DNA of 64,000 nucleotides. Origin: Planctomycetota bacterium. Lineage in GTDB: Bacteria > Planctomycetota > Planctomycetia > Pirellulales > Lacipirellulaceae. The position numbers were made by a program, and so were the translations under genes. Every line of letters begins with the position of its first letter. Position 1 is the stretch's first letter. Location: assembly GCA_029259945.1 (NCBI GenBank), contig JAJDEF010000012.1, positions 124,001-188,000 on the forward strand. The letters are read 5' to 3'. Of this stretch, positions 27,792-38,030 are shown one piece after another. The notes beneath the pieces are model-generated. The model made no database searches, had not been told where the DNA came from, and saw only the letters and a list, made by a program, of their open reading frames with translations.

Positions 27792-28194
27792 TGTGATACT
27801 CCTCTACCTCAAACCAACCTTGTTAGAAAAACGGGACAACTGCCCACATGGTTCTAAAAACCCATAAACTGGCCAGCCCGAAACAACCCAGCCATTTTCT
27901 GCCGAAGGGCTTGAAAGTCAAGCTGCCAATAAGGCCTCTTTGCCAAATTTATCTCTTCTGAACGGGCTAGCAAGGCACCGCTAGCAGTTTGGTGACGTAA
28001 CTCACACAAGGTCTGCTCGAAACCAGACAAATGTCCAATCGATTCATCATCCCGCATAATAATGGCTGGCCGTAGTACTGGAGCGCTATTGGCTTGCATT
28101 GACAGCAGGCAGGTAGTACAAAACGGTCAGGTGGGCGGTGGTTGGACATGCCGTCCCTCCCCTCTCCTTGGCCCCTGGATGGAGACTCTTCGCA

Positions 28195-29259
28195 ATGCTT
28201 TTGCCTGAAACGCTTCTTGGCAATCCCCTGTTGGCGGCAGGCAATACCACAACGATGTTCATCGTAGGCGCTTTTGCCGTGATGATCGCGGTGATGGTCT
28301 TTTTTGCCATCTTTGCCCGGTATGCTCGACTGTGGATTCAGTCGGTGACAACCGGTGCCGGGGTTGGCATCCTCGACCTCATCCGCATGACATTCCGCAA
28401 GGTAAATCCCACGGTAATCGTCCGCAGCAAGATTATGGCCGTGCAGGCAGGAATCGAAGAAGAGGAGGAGGGGATTACGACCAAAGCACTGGAAGCCCAC
28501 TATCTGGCCGGCGGAAATGTCCCGCTGGTTATTCGCTCGATGGTGGCCGCCCGCAAGGCAAAAATTGTCCACCTAAAATACAAACAGGCAACGGCCATCG
28601 ATCTGGCCGGTCGGAATATCCTTGAGGCCGTACAGACGAGCGTCTACCCACGCGTAATCGATTGCCCATCGCGTGAGTCGAAACGAGCTACGCTCGACGC
28701 CATCGCCAAAGATGGTATTCAACTCAAGGTTCGTGCCCGCGTCACGGTGCGAGCAAACCTCGATCAGCTCATTGGCGGAGCCACCGAAGAAACGATCGTC
28801 GCTCGAGTGGGTGAGGGCATTGTCAGCGCCATTGGTTCGGCCTTGACCCACGCCCATGTTCTAGAAAACCCAGACTCCATCTCGAAAGCAGTTCTAAAGA
28901 GAAAGCTTGATTCACAAACGGCATTTGAAATCGTCTCGATCGACATTGCCGATATCGACGTTGGCGACAACATTGGGGCCCGGCTCCAAGCCGACCAAGC
29001 CGAAGCCGATACGCGGGTGGCCCGGGCACAAGCCGAAGGTCGCCGCGCCATGGCGGTCTCGCTGGAGCAAGAGAATTTTGCCGGAATCGAGGAAAACCGG
29101 GGCCACTTGGTCGAAGCCGAAGCCGAAGTGCCCAGGGCTATGGCCGAGGCGTTCCGCAGCGGTAACCTAGGAATCCTTGATTACTACAAGCTGAAGAACG
29201 TCCAGGCAGACACCGATATGCGCGAGTCGATTGCAAGCTCTGGATCTCGACGCGATTAA
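28195..29259 (+). CDS. floA: Flotillin-like protein FloA
   Basis: [60 protein letters not shown]. Confidence 0.92.
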   Translation: MLLPETLLGNPLLAAGNTTTMFIVGAFAVMIAVMVFFAIFARYARLWIQSVTTGAGVGILDLIRMTFRKVNPTVIVRSKIMAVQAGIEEEEEGITTKALEAHYLAGGNVPLVIRSMVAARKAKIVHLKYKQATAIDLAGRNILEAVQTSVYPRVIDCPSRESKRATLDAIAKDGIQLKVRARVTVRANLDQLIGGATEETIVARVGEGIVSAIGSALTHAHVLENPDSISKAVLKRKLDSQTAFEIVSIDIADIDVGDNIGARLQADQAEADTRVARAQAEGRRAMAVSLEQENFAGIEENRGHLVEAEAEVPRAMAEAFRSGNLGILDYYKLKNVQADTDMRESIASSGSRRD

Positions 29260-29313
29260 ACTCAAGCGATCCTTCAACAGGCTGATCAATCACCCCTAAC
29301 ACGAGTACAAGGC

Positions 29314-29958
29314 GTGCAGATTTTAGTTGGCATCTTGGTTCCCTTGATCGGCGATTTTCTCGATACGGTCGCACCGATAATTTTCCTCATTCTTTATGGC
29401 ATCTTCCAACTACTCACCGGTAAAGCGGAAGCAAAAAAGAAAGTTCCGCAGCCGCGTATGCCACGGCCCCAGCAGCCTCCTGAACTTCCAGGCAAAGCGG
29501 CACCGGTCGACCAAGCCGATGCGTTGAGGGGTGAGGTCGAAGAATTCTTGCGCCGAGCGCAAGGCAAACCACCGAAAAAACCGGCCGTTCAAAAGCGAAG
29601 ACCGAAGCCGCAACCTGCCAAACCTCGTCGACTGGTGCCCGCAGAGAGACCTAAACCCAACCTGCGACGAGAAGGCGTCAGTGAGCATGTCGCCCACCAT
29701 ATTAGCTCCTCGCAGATTGCCGCACATGCCGAGCGGTTAGGAGATAAGCTAGAGTCGACCCATGATCGTGTGGAATCGCTACTCCACGAAAAATTTGACC
29801 ATCAGATCGGAACCCTTCAACGTCAATCTAAGGCTCCTGGCACCGCCACTCCGAAGACCGACTTGGCGGCTGAGATTGCCGAGCTACTAAGTAAGCCCGA
29901 AGGAATGCGGCAGCTAATCGTCGCGCAAGAAATCTTGCGGCGGCCCGAACGATGGTAA
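29314..29958 (+). CDS. Hypothetical protein with N-terminal TM segment
   Basis: ILVGILVPLIGDFLDTVAPIIFLILYGIFQLLTG then Pro/Lys-rich region; directly downstream of floA; GTG start. Confidence 0.6.
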   Translation: MQILVGILVPLIGDFLDTVAPIIFLILYGIFQLLTGKAEAKKKVPQPRMPRPQQPPELPGKAAPVDQADALRGEVEEFLRRAQGKPPKKPAVQKRRPKPQPAKPRRLVPAERPKPNLRREGVSEHVAHHISSSQIAAHAERLGDKLESTHDRVESLLHEKFDHQIGTLQRQSKAPGTATPKTDLAAEIAELLSKPEGMRQLIVAQEILRRPERW

Positions 29959-30000
29959 ATCGAGCACCCTTCCTTAATTTTTTACTCTGGAATTCTTCTC

Positions 30001-30207
30001 ATGCCGCTCTACGAATTTGTCTGCCAGCAATGCGAACGTGAGCAGGAACTACTCGTTCGAGGCGAAGAAACCCCGCTATGCGAAGCCTGCGGTAGTACCC
30101 GACTGACAAAGCTCCTGAGTGCCCCAGCGGCCCATTCTTCGTCGAGCCGCCCTGAGTCGCCGCCAGCAGGCTCCTGTGGCTCGGGTTGTGGCTGTTTTCC
30201 AGGCTGA
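30001..30207 (+). CDS. FmdB-family zinc ribbon protein
   Basis: MPLYEFVCQQCEREQELLVRGEETPLCEACGSTRLTKLLSAPAA. Confidence 0.88.
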   Translation: MPLYEFVCQQCEREQELLVRGEETPLCEACGSTRLTKLLSAPAAHSSSSRPESPPAGSCGSGCGCFPG

Positions 30208-30233
30208 TGGCAAAGCGTGCTTGGTCCCGAAAT

Positions 30234-30254
30234 GAGGGTTTGCACGAAACCCTC
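30234..30254. terminator. 8-bp stem hairpin downstream of fmdB-like gene
   Basis: gagggttt-gcacg-aaaccctc. Confidence 0.4.
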
Positions 30255-30677
30255 CGTAAATTGCGGGATTCGTACTCACAGGCCACGTTTTCTTGATAAA
30301 ATGCGGACGCACAGATTGGCGATTTGGTCTCAGAAATCGGAGAATTGTCAAAATCGGCCCCCTTGGCTGTCGTCTGGCGAATCTCACCCGACGAAAGTTT
30401 GACACCCATTTCTTGCCCTGATTATACTGCGTTTGTAGGAACTATCTCCTGAAGTGGCAGCGATTTCGTGGGCCCATGGCCGAGCGATAGGTTCGCTTAC
30501 CAGCCAAGGTCCCTTAGTTTTCTGCCGACGATTGCAAGTCGTTATGTCGGAGCATTGGAAGCTCTTCGCACGGAACATGATCTTCGTGGTTCAGTCAGGC
30601 CCGACGACCACGGCACGATTCGGAGTTGCCTGCCTACACCAAGGCGTTGCAAACTCCCCCAAGAGGAAGCTATTTCG

Positions 30678-31517
30678 ATGAATCTACTCGGCAAAGTACT
30701 CACCGGCGTGATCCTAATTACCTCACTCATTGTGATGGTGGTGGCGGTAATGGTGTACTCAACTCACCGAAATTTCAAGGAGGACGCCGACAAGCTAACT
30801 GCCCAACTCAATAATGCGAAGCAACAAAACCAACAATTGGAAAGCAAGCTGCGTAGCCTGGAAAGCCTGTTGACCGGCGAAGTCGAGACGGCGAAGCAGG
30901 AAGTTGCAAAACTTGAAAGCGAGCGAATCCAACTGGTTGCCGAAAATACCACCTTTCAGTCGGAGCTTGACCTACTACGCCAAGAGCAACGAACCAACAC
31001 CGCGGCGGTGGTTGCTACCCAATCGAATAACGAATCGCTCACTTCCGAGGTCGATGCGCTACGAACTGCAATCCAGGAAAACCAGCAAGCTCGCGACGAA
31101 GCCGTTGCCGTCACTATTCGTGCGACCGACGAGCTTCATCAGGCCCAGGGAACGCTAACATCCCTTCGTGAGCGGAGCATTCAGTTGGTCCAAGAACTTG
31201 GTACTGCCACCTCGATGTTGCGTGAGAGTGGCATCGACCCCAGCACGGACCCCAAAGCTGGGGTGCCTAATGTGCGTGGTGTGGTAAGTGCGATCCACCG
31301 GGCCGCCGGCAATCAACTGATCGAAGTGAGCGTGGGTGCCGATGATGGCATCAAGCCAGGACACACGATCGAGGTCTTCCGTGGCGAACGCTATCTTGGC
31401 CGCGCCGAGATCCTCAAGACCGAGCCCGACCGGGCCGTGGGTCGCGTGATTCGCCGCTTCCAGCAGGGTCAAATTCAGGAGGGCGATCATGTCGCAACCA
31501 AACTTAGAATCAGCTAG
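30678..31517 (+). CDS. Membrane-anchored coiled-coil protein
   Basis: N-terminal TM helix, long coiled-coil, C-terminal beta domain; ATG at 30678. Confidence 0.65.
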   Translation: MNLLGKVLTGVILITSLIVMVVAVMVYSTHRNFKEDADKLTAQLNNAKQQNQQLESKLRSLESLLTGEVETAKQEVAKLESERIQLVAENTTFQSELDLLRQEQRTNTAAVVATQSNNESLTSEVDALRTAIQENQQARDEAVAVTIRATDELHQAQGTLTSLRERSIQLVQELGTATSMLRESGIDPSTDPKAGVPNVRGVVSAIHRAAGNQLIEVSVGADDGIKPGHTIEVFRGERYLGRAEILKTEPDRAVGRVIRRFQQGQIQEGDHVATKLRIS

Positions 31518-31716
31518 TGCCCCCAGCATACTTAGCAAGAAACCACAGCTGAGCGTTTATACGGTCATGCTCATCGTTTCTCTTATGGCTCTATTGCTGG
31601 GCTGTTTGTTCCTCTACCTGGAACTCCGCGAATATGGCGGCTGGGGTGCCGTCCGAGGCCACGTTTCTGCCGTGACCGCCCCGGTGATCGACGCCGCGTC
31701 TGCCCTCTGGGCTTAA
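31489..31716 (+). CDS. Small membrane protein
   Basis: Overlaps the previous gene by 29 bp; one TM segment. Confidence 0.55.
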   Translation: MSQPNLESASAPSILSKKPQLSVYTVMLIVSLMALLLGCLFLYLELREYGGWGAVRGHVSAVTAPVIDAASALWA

Positions 31717-31757
31717 AGCCAACGGATTGCACTCCTTTGGCTTTGTGGAAGCGCAAG

Positions 31758-32267
31758 TTAATTTGCGTCAGCTTGTTCCGGCGCACGCTGGGCTAACGCG
31801 TTGTCCAGGTCGAGCAACGAAGCCGGATCGTCTTTGACCATATTGAATTTGTGGACAATCTCACGGGCTGTTTTTTCTTCTTCGACCTGCTCGGTGATGA
31901 ACCACTCTAGCTCAACAAGCGCGGCAAAGGCTTTTTCCTTGATCGCCAACTCATAGAGCCCGTCGATCTGTTGCGTCACCAGTTGCTCTTGGGCCAGTGC
32001 TTTCTCAAACACGTCTACGATCGATTCGTAGTCGACTTCTGGTTGGGGAATCGATTGAAAGAGAACCCGACCATCACGAGCTATTTGAAAGTCGTGTAGC
32101 CGCATGGCGTGAACACGTTCTTCATCGCTTTGCAATCGCATCCAATGGGCACACCCTGTAAATTGCTTGTGCTCACACCAAGCAGCCATCGACAAATAGC
32201 TGTACGACGAGAACATCTCGTTATTGATTTGGTCGTTGATGGCGTCTTGCATCACCTGACTAAGCAT
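31758..32267 (-). CDS. Ferritin (FtnA-like)
   Basis: INDQINNEMFSSYSYLSMAAWCEHKQFTGCAHWMRLQSDEERVHAMRLHDFQIARDGRVLFQSI...EEEKTAREIVHKFNM. Confidence 0.9.
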   Translation of the reverse strand: MLSQVMQDAINDQINNEMFSSYSYLSMAAWCEHKQFTGCAHWMRLQSDEERVHAMRLHDFQIARDGRVLFQSIPQPEVDYESIVDVFEKALAQEQLVTQQIDGLYELAIKEKAFAALVELEWFITEQVEEEKTAREIVHKFNMVKDDPASLLDLDNALAQRAPEQADAN

Positions 32268-32422
32268 CGGTAAGGGTTCCTGAAAAGGGTATCGAAGGGT
32301 CCACGATGAGTACTCTTGGAGATTGTAAGCCCTTTGGCGCAGGTGTCCACGCCCATCGAGAGAGTGGCGCAAAGAAAAAGACTCGCTGCCAGATTCAAAT
32401 GACTGCGAGCCTCAATCTCAAG

Positions 32423-32506
32423 TGGGCCCGACTGGAGTCGAACCAGCACGCCCTTGCGGGCACATGCCCCTCAAGCATGCGCGTCTGCCAATTCCGCCAC
32501 GAGCCC
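32423..32506 (-). tRNA. tRNA-Leu (anticodon GAG), no encoded CCA
   Basis: Minus strand GGGCTCGTGGCGGAATTGGCAGACGCGCATGCTTGAGGGGCATG...GGTTCGACTCCAGTCGGGCCCA; acceptor GGGCTCG/CGGGCCC, long variable arm. Confidence 0.92.
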
Positions 32507-32658
32507 ATTTTTACAGTCGGTTTCAAAACCCATCCTTGGCACGAAAATCTCCGGCCGCGGGATACTTTTTTGGTATTTTGAAACCGTCTCTAGCCAGAAG
32601 CTAGTGCCTCGGCGAGTAACCGAGTCTACTCAGCACAATCGGCGAGTCAAGGCGATGC

Positions 32659-34272
32659 TCAAATATCAATGCTCGCTTCGTCTGTGGATGGCGCCTCCTG
32701 GTCGCCGCCCGTCGCTTCAAAACGACTCACGACAGCACAACCACATGCATCGCTCCACACGTTCACCGAAGTTCGGCACATATCCAGCACACGGTCGACC
32801 GCAATAATCAGCCCCTGGCTCTCGGTCGGTAATCCAACGGCTTGCAGGATGATCACCATCATCACGAGCCCGGCATGAGGGATGCCCGCCGCCCCGATGC
32901 TGGCTAGCAGCGCCGTGAACGCCACAACGGCTTGCTGGCTTAGCGATAAATCTAAGCCACTTAGCTGGGCGATAAATAGGACGGCAACCACTTCGTAAAG
33001 AGCGGTGCCATCCATATTGATCGTCGCCCCAAGTGGCAAAACGAACGAACCTACCCGATTGCTGATTCGTGCACGTTCTTCGACGCAAGTAAGCGTTAGC
33101 GGCAAAGTCCCGTTGCTTGAAGCCGAACTAAATGCCGTCAGCAGGGCAGGGCTCATGGCTTGGGCAAATTGAACCGGACTACGCTTGGCACAAAAATGCA
33201 AAATTGCAGGCAAGACAATCATAGCATGAAAGGCCAACGCGCAGGCCACCGTCAGCATGTACCACCCCAACGTGGCAAAAATCCCCGCACCTTGCGTAGA
33301 CGTCGCCGAGAGCATCAAGAAGAACACCCCAACAGGTGCCAGGCGAATGATAAGCATCGTGAGTTTCATCATCACTTGAAACGCAGCATCGACGAGCTCG
33401 CTGATTCGCTGGGCGGTAGAGCCACCCACCAGTATCGTGCAGACGCCAAAAGCCAAAGTAAATGCGATGATTGAAAGGAAACTGCCTGTCGCCACGGCGC
33501 CAAATGGATTGGTCGGGATCATGTTCTGGAGCTGCTCGAACAGCACGACCGCCAGTCCCTTTCCCTGTTGCGGCGCATCGATAACGACGGGGGCAGCTAC
33601 GGCTGCGTCAGAAACACCCGGTTGGATGAGGTTGACCATCGCCAAACCGGCCACAATCGCCAACATGCTGGTTGCCAGATAGTACAGGAGTGTTCTGCCA
33701 AACATGCGGCCAAGCCGCTCGGCACGCCCAAGTCCTGTGACCCCTGACAGCAGTGACGTAATGATCAATGGCACCGAAACCATCTTCAGCATCCGAAGAA
33801 ACAAGTCTCCGATGGTCTTGGCAATGTCGCCGACTCGGCGCGCTAGCGACCGTCCATGCTGTTGGAATAACGTGTACGCCACCGGGTCGTGCGACCGTAG
33901 CTCATTGAGTGTGGGCTCCACCGATCGAGGAAATGAATCTGCGCCATCGACGTTGGGCCAGGGTTCGCCCTCGCTGGCCAATCGCTGCTCGACCAAGCGG
34001 CGATCTCCCACGACCACTCGACGGGTCGTCCGCACGCCTTCGCCCTGATGGCTTTCGATTTGAATCAGTATTCGCTCTGGGGTGTCGAGTGACCAGAGTC
34101 TCCCCGTTGGTAGAGGGACAGCTTTCTCCATGCCGACGAGCTGTACAGAACCCGCCTTAAATTCGGCGACTTGCTCCGTATGCTGCTGACTGGCAGTACG
34201 ACTGAGCCCCATCCCGATGGCCGCCCCTAGTAACATGGCAACTAGAATCTGCCAATGCAACGCGATTCGCAT
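32659..34272 (-). CDS. Dicarboxylate/amino acid:cation (Na+/H+) symporter, DAACS family
   Basis: MVSVPLIITSLLSGVTGLG, SSASSNGTLPLTL, VLPLGATINMDGTALYE, GIPHAGLVMM. Confidence 0.9.
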   Translation of the reverse strand: MRIALHWQILVAMLLGAAIGMGLSRTASQQHTEQVAEFKAGSVQLVGMEKAVPLPTGRLWSLDTPERILIQIESHQGEGVRTTRRVVVGDRRLVEQRLASEGEPWPNVDGADSFPRSVEPTLNELRSHDPVAYTLFQQHGRSLARRVGDIAKTIGDLFLRMLKMVSVPLIITSLLSGVTGLGRAERLGRMFGRTLLYYLATSMLAIVAGLAMVNLIQPGVSDAAVAAPVVIDAPQQGKGLAVVLFEQLQNMIPTNPFGAVATGSFLSIIAFTLAFGVCTILVGGSTAQRISELVDAAFQVMMKLTMLIIRLAPVGVFFLMLSATSTQGAGIFATLGWYMLTVACALAFHAMIVLPAILHFCAKRSPVQFAQAMSPALLTAFSSASSNGTLPLTLTCVEERARISNRVGSFVLPLGATINMDGTALYEVVAVLFIAQLSGLDLSLSQQAVVAFTALLASIGAAGIPHAGLVMMVIILQAVGLPTESQGLIIAVDRVLDMCRTSVNVWSDACGCAVVSRFEATGGDQEAPSTDEASIDI

Positions 34273-34370
34273 AGTTCCGTCACTCCCTGGCGAGGTGATC
34301 TCAGATTTCAAAATTGAGAGGCGGGGTATAAGCCGAGGATTGCAATGTGGCTATCTGGAAAACGGAGCGG

Positions 34371-36044
34371 TTATTGCGGCACTTCGGCCTGCTCTTCAGA
34401 AGGCTCTTCTGGCTCGGTGACCTGAGATTGCTCCTCAATCGTTTGGCGTTCTCGCCAAGGATTTTGTTGCTTGTAGCTGGCTAACTCTTTAGCTAATTGC
34501 TCGCTATGGGTTGGGTCTTCCTGGTCGACGGCCTGCTGCGACCATTTGATCGCGGAGTCAAAGTCGCCCGATTCGGCGTAGGCTGCTGCCAGAGTGCTGA
34601 GGATGTGGGGCATGCCGTAGCTAGTCAGCTCACATGCTTTGAGGGCAAATTCGACTGCCCTTTCTCCGTTGCGCACCTCGTCGCTAGGCGAGGTCGCAAG
34701 CACCCAAGCCAAGTTGTTTAGTACGGACGAATCTTCGGGCTGGAGTTTTGATGCCGCTTCGAGGTCGGCAACCGCCGCGGCATGTTCGCCGAGATTGAGG
34801 TAGGTATCGCCCCGTCGCTGGAGTGCGTAGAAGTTATTCTCGTCCATTGCCAGCACCTCGCTGAAAGCGTGAATCGCTTTGCGAGGCTGCTGGTTGTAAC
34901 CATAATAAACAGCCAACTGAAACTTGAGTTCCGATTGCTCAGGCATGGCCTCGGCCACACGCTCCATCTCGTCGATCGCCTGCGGCAAACGATCCATCTT
35001 TGCCAAGATCTCAGCACGAAGACGATGGGCGGCTATGAGCGGCTGTTTTTCGAGGGCAAGCTCAACGTCTGCTAACGCTTCTTCGTTTTGATCCGAGAAA
35101 AGATAGGCCTGAGCACGGTGCAGCAAGGGCATCAGACCACCCGGCTGACGCTCTAATACTTGGTTGAACTGCGAAATGGCCTCTTCGTATTTCTCTTGCT
35201 CACGGAAAATTTCGCCTCGATTTTGAAAGGGGCTCGGTGCTTGTGGCGCTAGTTCGGTGGCTAGGTCAAAACTCTTCAATGCCTCCTCCATCTTTCCCAA
35301 TTCACGGAGCACTTCGCCTTGAAGAATCAATGCGTTGGCATCATCGGGGCTATGATCAAGCAAGATATCTACCTCGGCCAATGCCTCCTCGAGCTTGTGG
35401 CGGCCTCGTAGAAAAACTGCTCGGATCAACCGATAGCCATCGTTATTTGGCGCGAGTGTCACCGCCTGATCAAAATCGGCCAGCGACTTCGTTTCGTCCA
35501 CCTGCACACGACCACGCAACGCATACGCTTCTGCTCGTTCGCCAGGACGCAAATCTCCGGCTTCGAGATAGGCGGTCAAAGCGCGCAACGCTTCGCGCCG
35601 ATCTCCGCCGGGCAAGGCCATGAGGCGCCCCAGCATGTAATTCGCCTGAGCAGGCGGGTCAGCATAAGCCAAGACACTTCGTAGATCCGAAACGACCAGC
35701 CGGCGTACTTGCTGGACTTTCGGATTGAGAATCGAATGGGTATTGATCACCTGCATTAAAACGGAGGCACGCTCCATCATCGAGTCCGAGAGCATTTGCT
35801 CAGCAAACTCAGCATCTTCGAGATCGAGCCCCTTGCTCAGCGAAGTTTCTAATAGCGCAACCACTCGGTTGAGATCTTGCAGGCCCTTGGCGTTTACTTT
35901 GGTCTGCATCGCCTCGAAGAAATCAGCCCGACCCTCGTTTTCTACTGTTTCTACTGCGGCCTCGTCGCAGAATGCGTTCTCGCATGAAGTTGTCAGTAGG
36001 CCAACGACAGCCACTACCGCCACGATTTTCTTCCAGCCTGACAT
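34371..36044 (-). CDS. TPR repeat protein, secreted/lipoprotein-like
   Basis: Multiple TPRs (ALKSFDLATELAPQAPSPFQNRGEIFREQEKYEEAISQFNQVLE); signal-like N-terminus from 36044. Confidence 0.8.
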   Translation of the reverse strand: MSGWKKIVAVVAVVGLLTTSCENAFCDEAAVETVENEGRADFFEAMQTKVNAKGLQDLNRVVALLETSLSKGLDLEDAEFAEQMLSDSMMERASVLMQVINTHSILNPKVQQVRRLVVSDLRSVLAYADPPAQANYMLGRLMALPGGDRREALRALTAYLEAGDLRPGERAEAYALRGRVQVDETKSLADFDQAVTLAPNNDGYRLIRAVFLRGRHKLEEALAEVDILLDHSPDDANALILQGEVLRELGKMEEALKSFDLATELAPQAPSPFQNRGEIFREQEKYEEAISQFNQVLERQPGGLMPLLHRAQAYLFSDQNEEALADVELALEKQPLIAAHRLRAEILAKMDRLPQAIDEMERVAEAMPEQSELKFQLAVYYGYNQQPRKAIHAFSEVLAMDENNFYALQRRGDTYLNLGEHAAAVADLEAASKLQPEDSSVLNNLAWVLATSPSDEVRNGERAVEFALKACELTSYGMPHILSTLAAAYAESGDFDSAIKWSQQAVDQEDPTHSEQLAKELASYKQQNPWRERQTIEEQSQVTEPEEPSEEQAEVPQ

Positions 36045-36266
36045 GCATATATCCTTTGAAATGTCGGGGATCTCCATTCGGCAGCCCTGCAAACTCGCCT
36101 GGGGCGCTCCTCCCATTATTACCGGTCTGCGTTGATCTGACCACGCGAGATTGGCCAAATTGCTCGCTCTAGGACGACTATTATCCCAGCGCCAACTGGG
36201 CTAGAATTCGGGACTTTGCCAGACACGGCCAAGACAACCAGTAGCAGTTGAGAAGTTGAGAGAACT

Positions 36267-37358
36267 ATGGAAGCAGGAATTGTCGGGCTCCCCAATGTTG
36301 GAAAATCAACACTGTTCAACGCGTTGACTGCTGCCGGAATCGCTAGCGAGAACTATCCTTTCTGTACGATTGAACCCAATGTCGGTGCGGTGCCCGTCCC
36401 CGATGCTCGACTGGCGCGAATCAACCGACATATCGAGACCGAGAAAATCATTCCTGCGGTCTTGCAGCTGATCGACATCGCTGGGATTGTGCGGGGTGCG
36501 TCTGAGGGCGAAGGGTTGGGCAACCAGTTTCTCGGCAATATCCGCGCGGTCGACGCTATTTTGCATGTGGTCCGATGTTTTGAGGATGCCGATGTGACGC
36601 ATGTGGATGGCAGCGTCGATCCGTTGCGCGATGTCGAAACCATCGATACCGAACTCATGCTCGCCGATTTGCAGTCGGTTGAATCGATGGCCGATAAGGC
36701 GGGCCGTAGCGCTCGGGCAGGCGACAAAGAAGCGAAGCAACGGGTCGAAGTCTTGCAGCAATGTCAAAGCTTGCTGGCCGAAGGAAAACCGGTTCGAGAA
36801 CTTACGTTCGAAGACCCGACCTTGTCGAAAGTATTCGCCGAGTGTCAATTACTGACTGCGAAACCGGTGCTTTACGTCGCCAATGTTCACGAAGACGATT
36901 TGCAAGGCGAAAGCAGCCATGTCCAAGCACTCTGCAAGCGTGCTGCCAACGAAGGTGGTTTGGTCGTCCCCGTCTGTGCTCGCCTAGAATCGGAACTGGC
37001 TGAGCTAGACGAAGAGGAACGCACCGAGATGCTCGAAAGCCTTGGGCTTGCCGAGCCGGCGCTGGCTTCGCTTGCACGGGCGTCCTACAAACTGCTTGGC
37101 TTACAGAGCTATTTTACTGCGGGTGAAAAAGAAATTCGTGCTTGGACAATTCCGGTCGGCGCCACGGCTCCTCAGGCTGCTGGGGTGATTCACACCGACT
37201 TCGAACGTGGTTTTATTCGATCGGAAACCTACTCGGTTGATGATCTCGATGAATATGGCAGCGAAAAAGCAATCCGCGAGGCTGGCAAAATGCGCGTCGA
37301 GGGCAAAAGCTATGTCATGCAAGACAGCGATGTTTGCCATTTCTTGTTCAACGTTTAG
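36267..37358 (+). CDS. ychF: Redox-regulated ATPase YchF
   Basis: [46 protein letters not shown]...[27 protein letters not shown]. Confidence 0.95.
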   Translation: MEAGIVGLPNVGKSTLFNALTAAGIASENYPFCTIEPNVGAVPVPDARLARINRHIETEKIIPAVLQLIDIAGIVRGASEGEGLGNQFLGNIRAVDAILHVVRCFEDADVTHVDGSVDPLRDVETIDTELMLADLQSVESMADKAGRSARAGDKEAKQRVEVLQQCQSLLAEGKPVRELTFEDPTLSKVFAECQLLTAKPVLYVANVHEDDLQGESSHVQALCKRAANEGGLVVPVCARLESELAELDEEERTEMLESLGLAEPALASLARASYKLLGLQSYFTAGEKEIRAWTIPVGATAPQAAGVIHTDFERGFIRSETYSVDDLDEYGSEKAIREAGKMRVEGKSYVMQDSDVCHFLFNV

Positions 37359-37365
37359 CCGTTAG

Positions 37366-37391
37366 TTTTGTCACGCGGTTTGGTGACAAAA
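37366..37391 (+). terminator. 9-bp perfect stem hairpin after ychF (ttttgtcac...gtgacaaaa)
   Basis: Exact inverted repeat 8 nt after the stop codon. Confidence 0.45.
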
Positions 37392-37685
37392 TGGACAAAA
37401 CTCGTTGCGGTTCTGTGCGATTGACTCTGGTTTTGTAGGTTTTTGTCTCTTCGGTTGGTGGTAGTTTTGGCACGATATGGGCTGTTTGGGGATTTGGCGG
37501 ACAATATCCAAGAGTTTTGTCCGCCATGATTTTCTTAAACGTTTCAATGCTAGGCTTTGCGAGATTTTGCTTGGACAAAAGTCGGTGGGGTTTTGTCCTA
37601 TTTTGTCCATTTGGTGTGACTTTATTGTCATAAAAGTAAACCGCTGATTTGCGCTGATACTCGCTAATTTTTTGTGTGATGCGAA

Positions 37686-37767
<82 letters not shown>

Positions 37768-37951
37768 GTGAGGATTCGCGTTTTAGATTTCCAAAGAGTG
37801 GGGGCAAGAGTTATTGTCGAGCATTGGTGTGGAAAGTTCCATTGGCATTTTTGGCCGGGGGATTTACCGCGGAGGGCGCAGAGAACGCGGAGTTTTGTTG
37901 GTTCGTGCGTTTCGGTAATACACACGGATATGGCAGGGTTTGATTGAGCCG

Positions 37952-38001
37952 ATGCTTCTTGTCGCTTGGCGACCCAGGTTGCAGGGCAACCTGGGCTACC
38001 C
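37952..38001 (-). repeat. 50-bp dispersed repeat, copy 2
   Basis: Reverse complement of 20601-20651 with 2 mismatches and 1 indel. Confidence 0.85.
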
Positions 38002-38007
38002 GGTATT

Positions 38008-38030
38008 CCGGCCAGGATGGCCGGGCTATG
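38008..38030. repeat. REP-like hairpin, ccggcca-gga-tggccgg-gctatg
   Basis: Matches copies at 40578 and 49034; variants at 47211 and 47595. Confidence 0.85.

Noticed and set aside
27241-27867. 208-aa Ser/Pro-rich + strand ORF
   Set aside because: Exact antisense of the acidic repeat protein; GA(T/C)/GA(A/G) codons read as Ser/Leu on the other strand. The minus ORF has a signal peptide and a sensible start.
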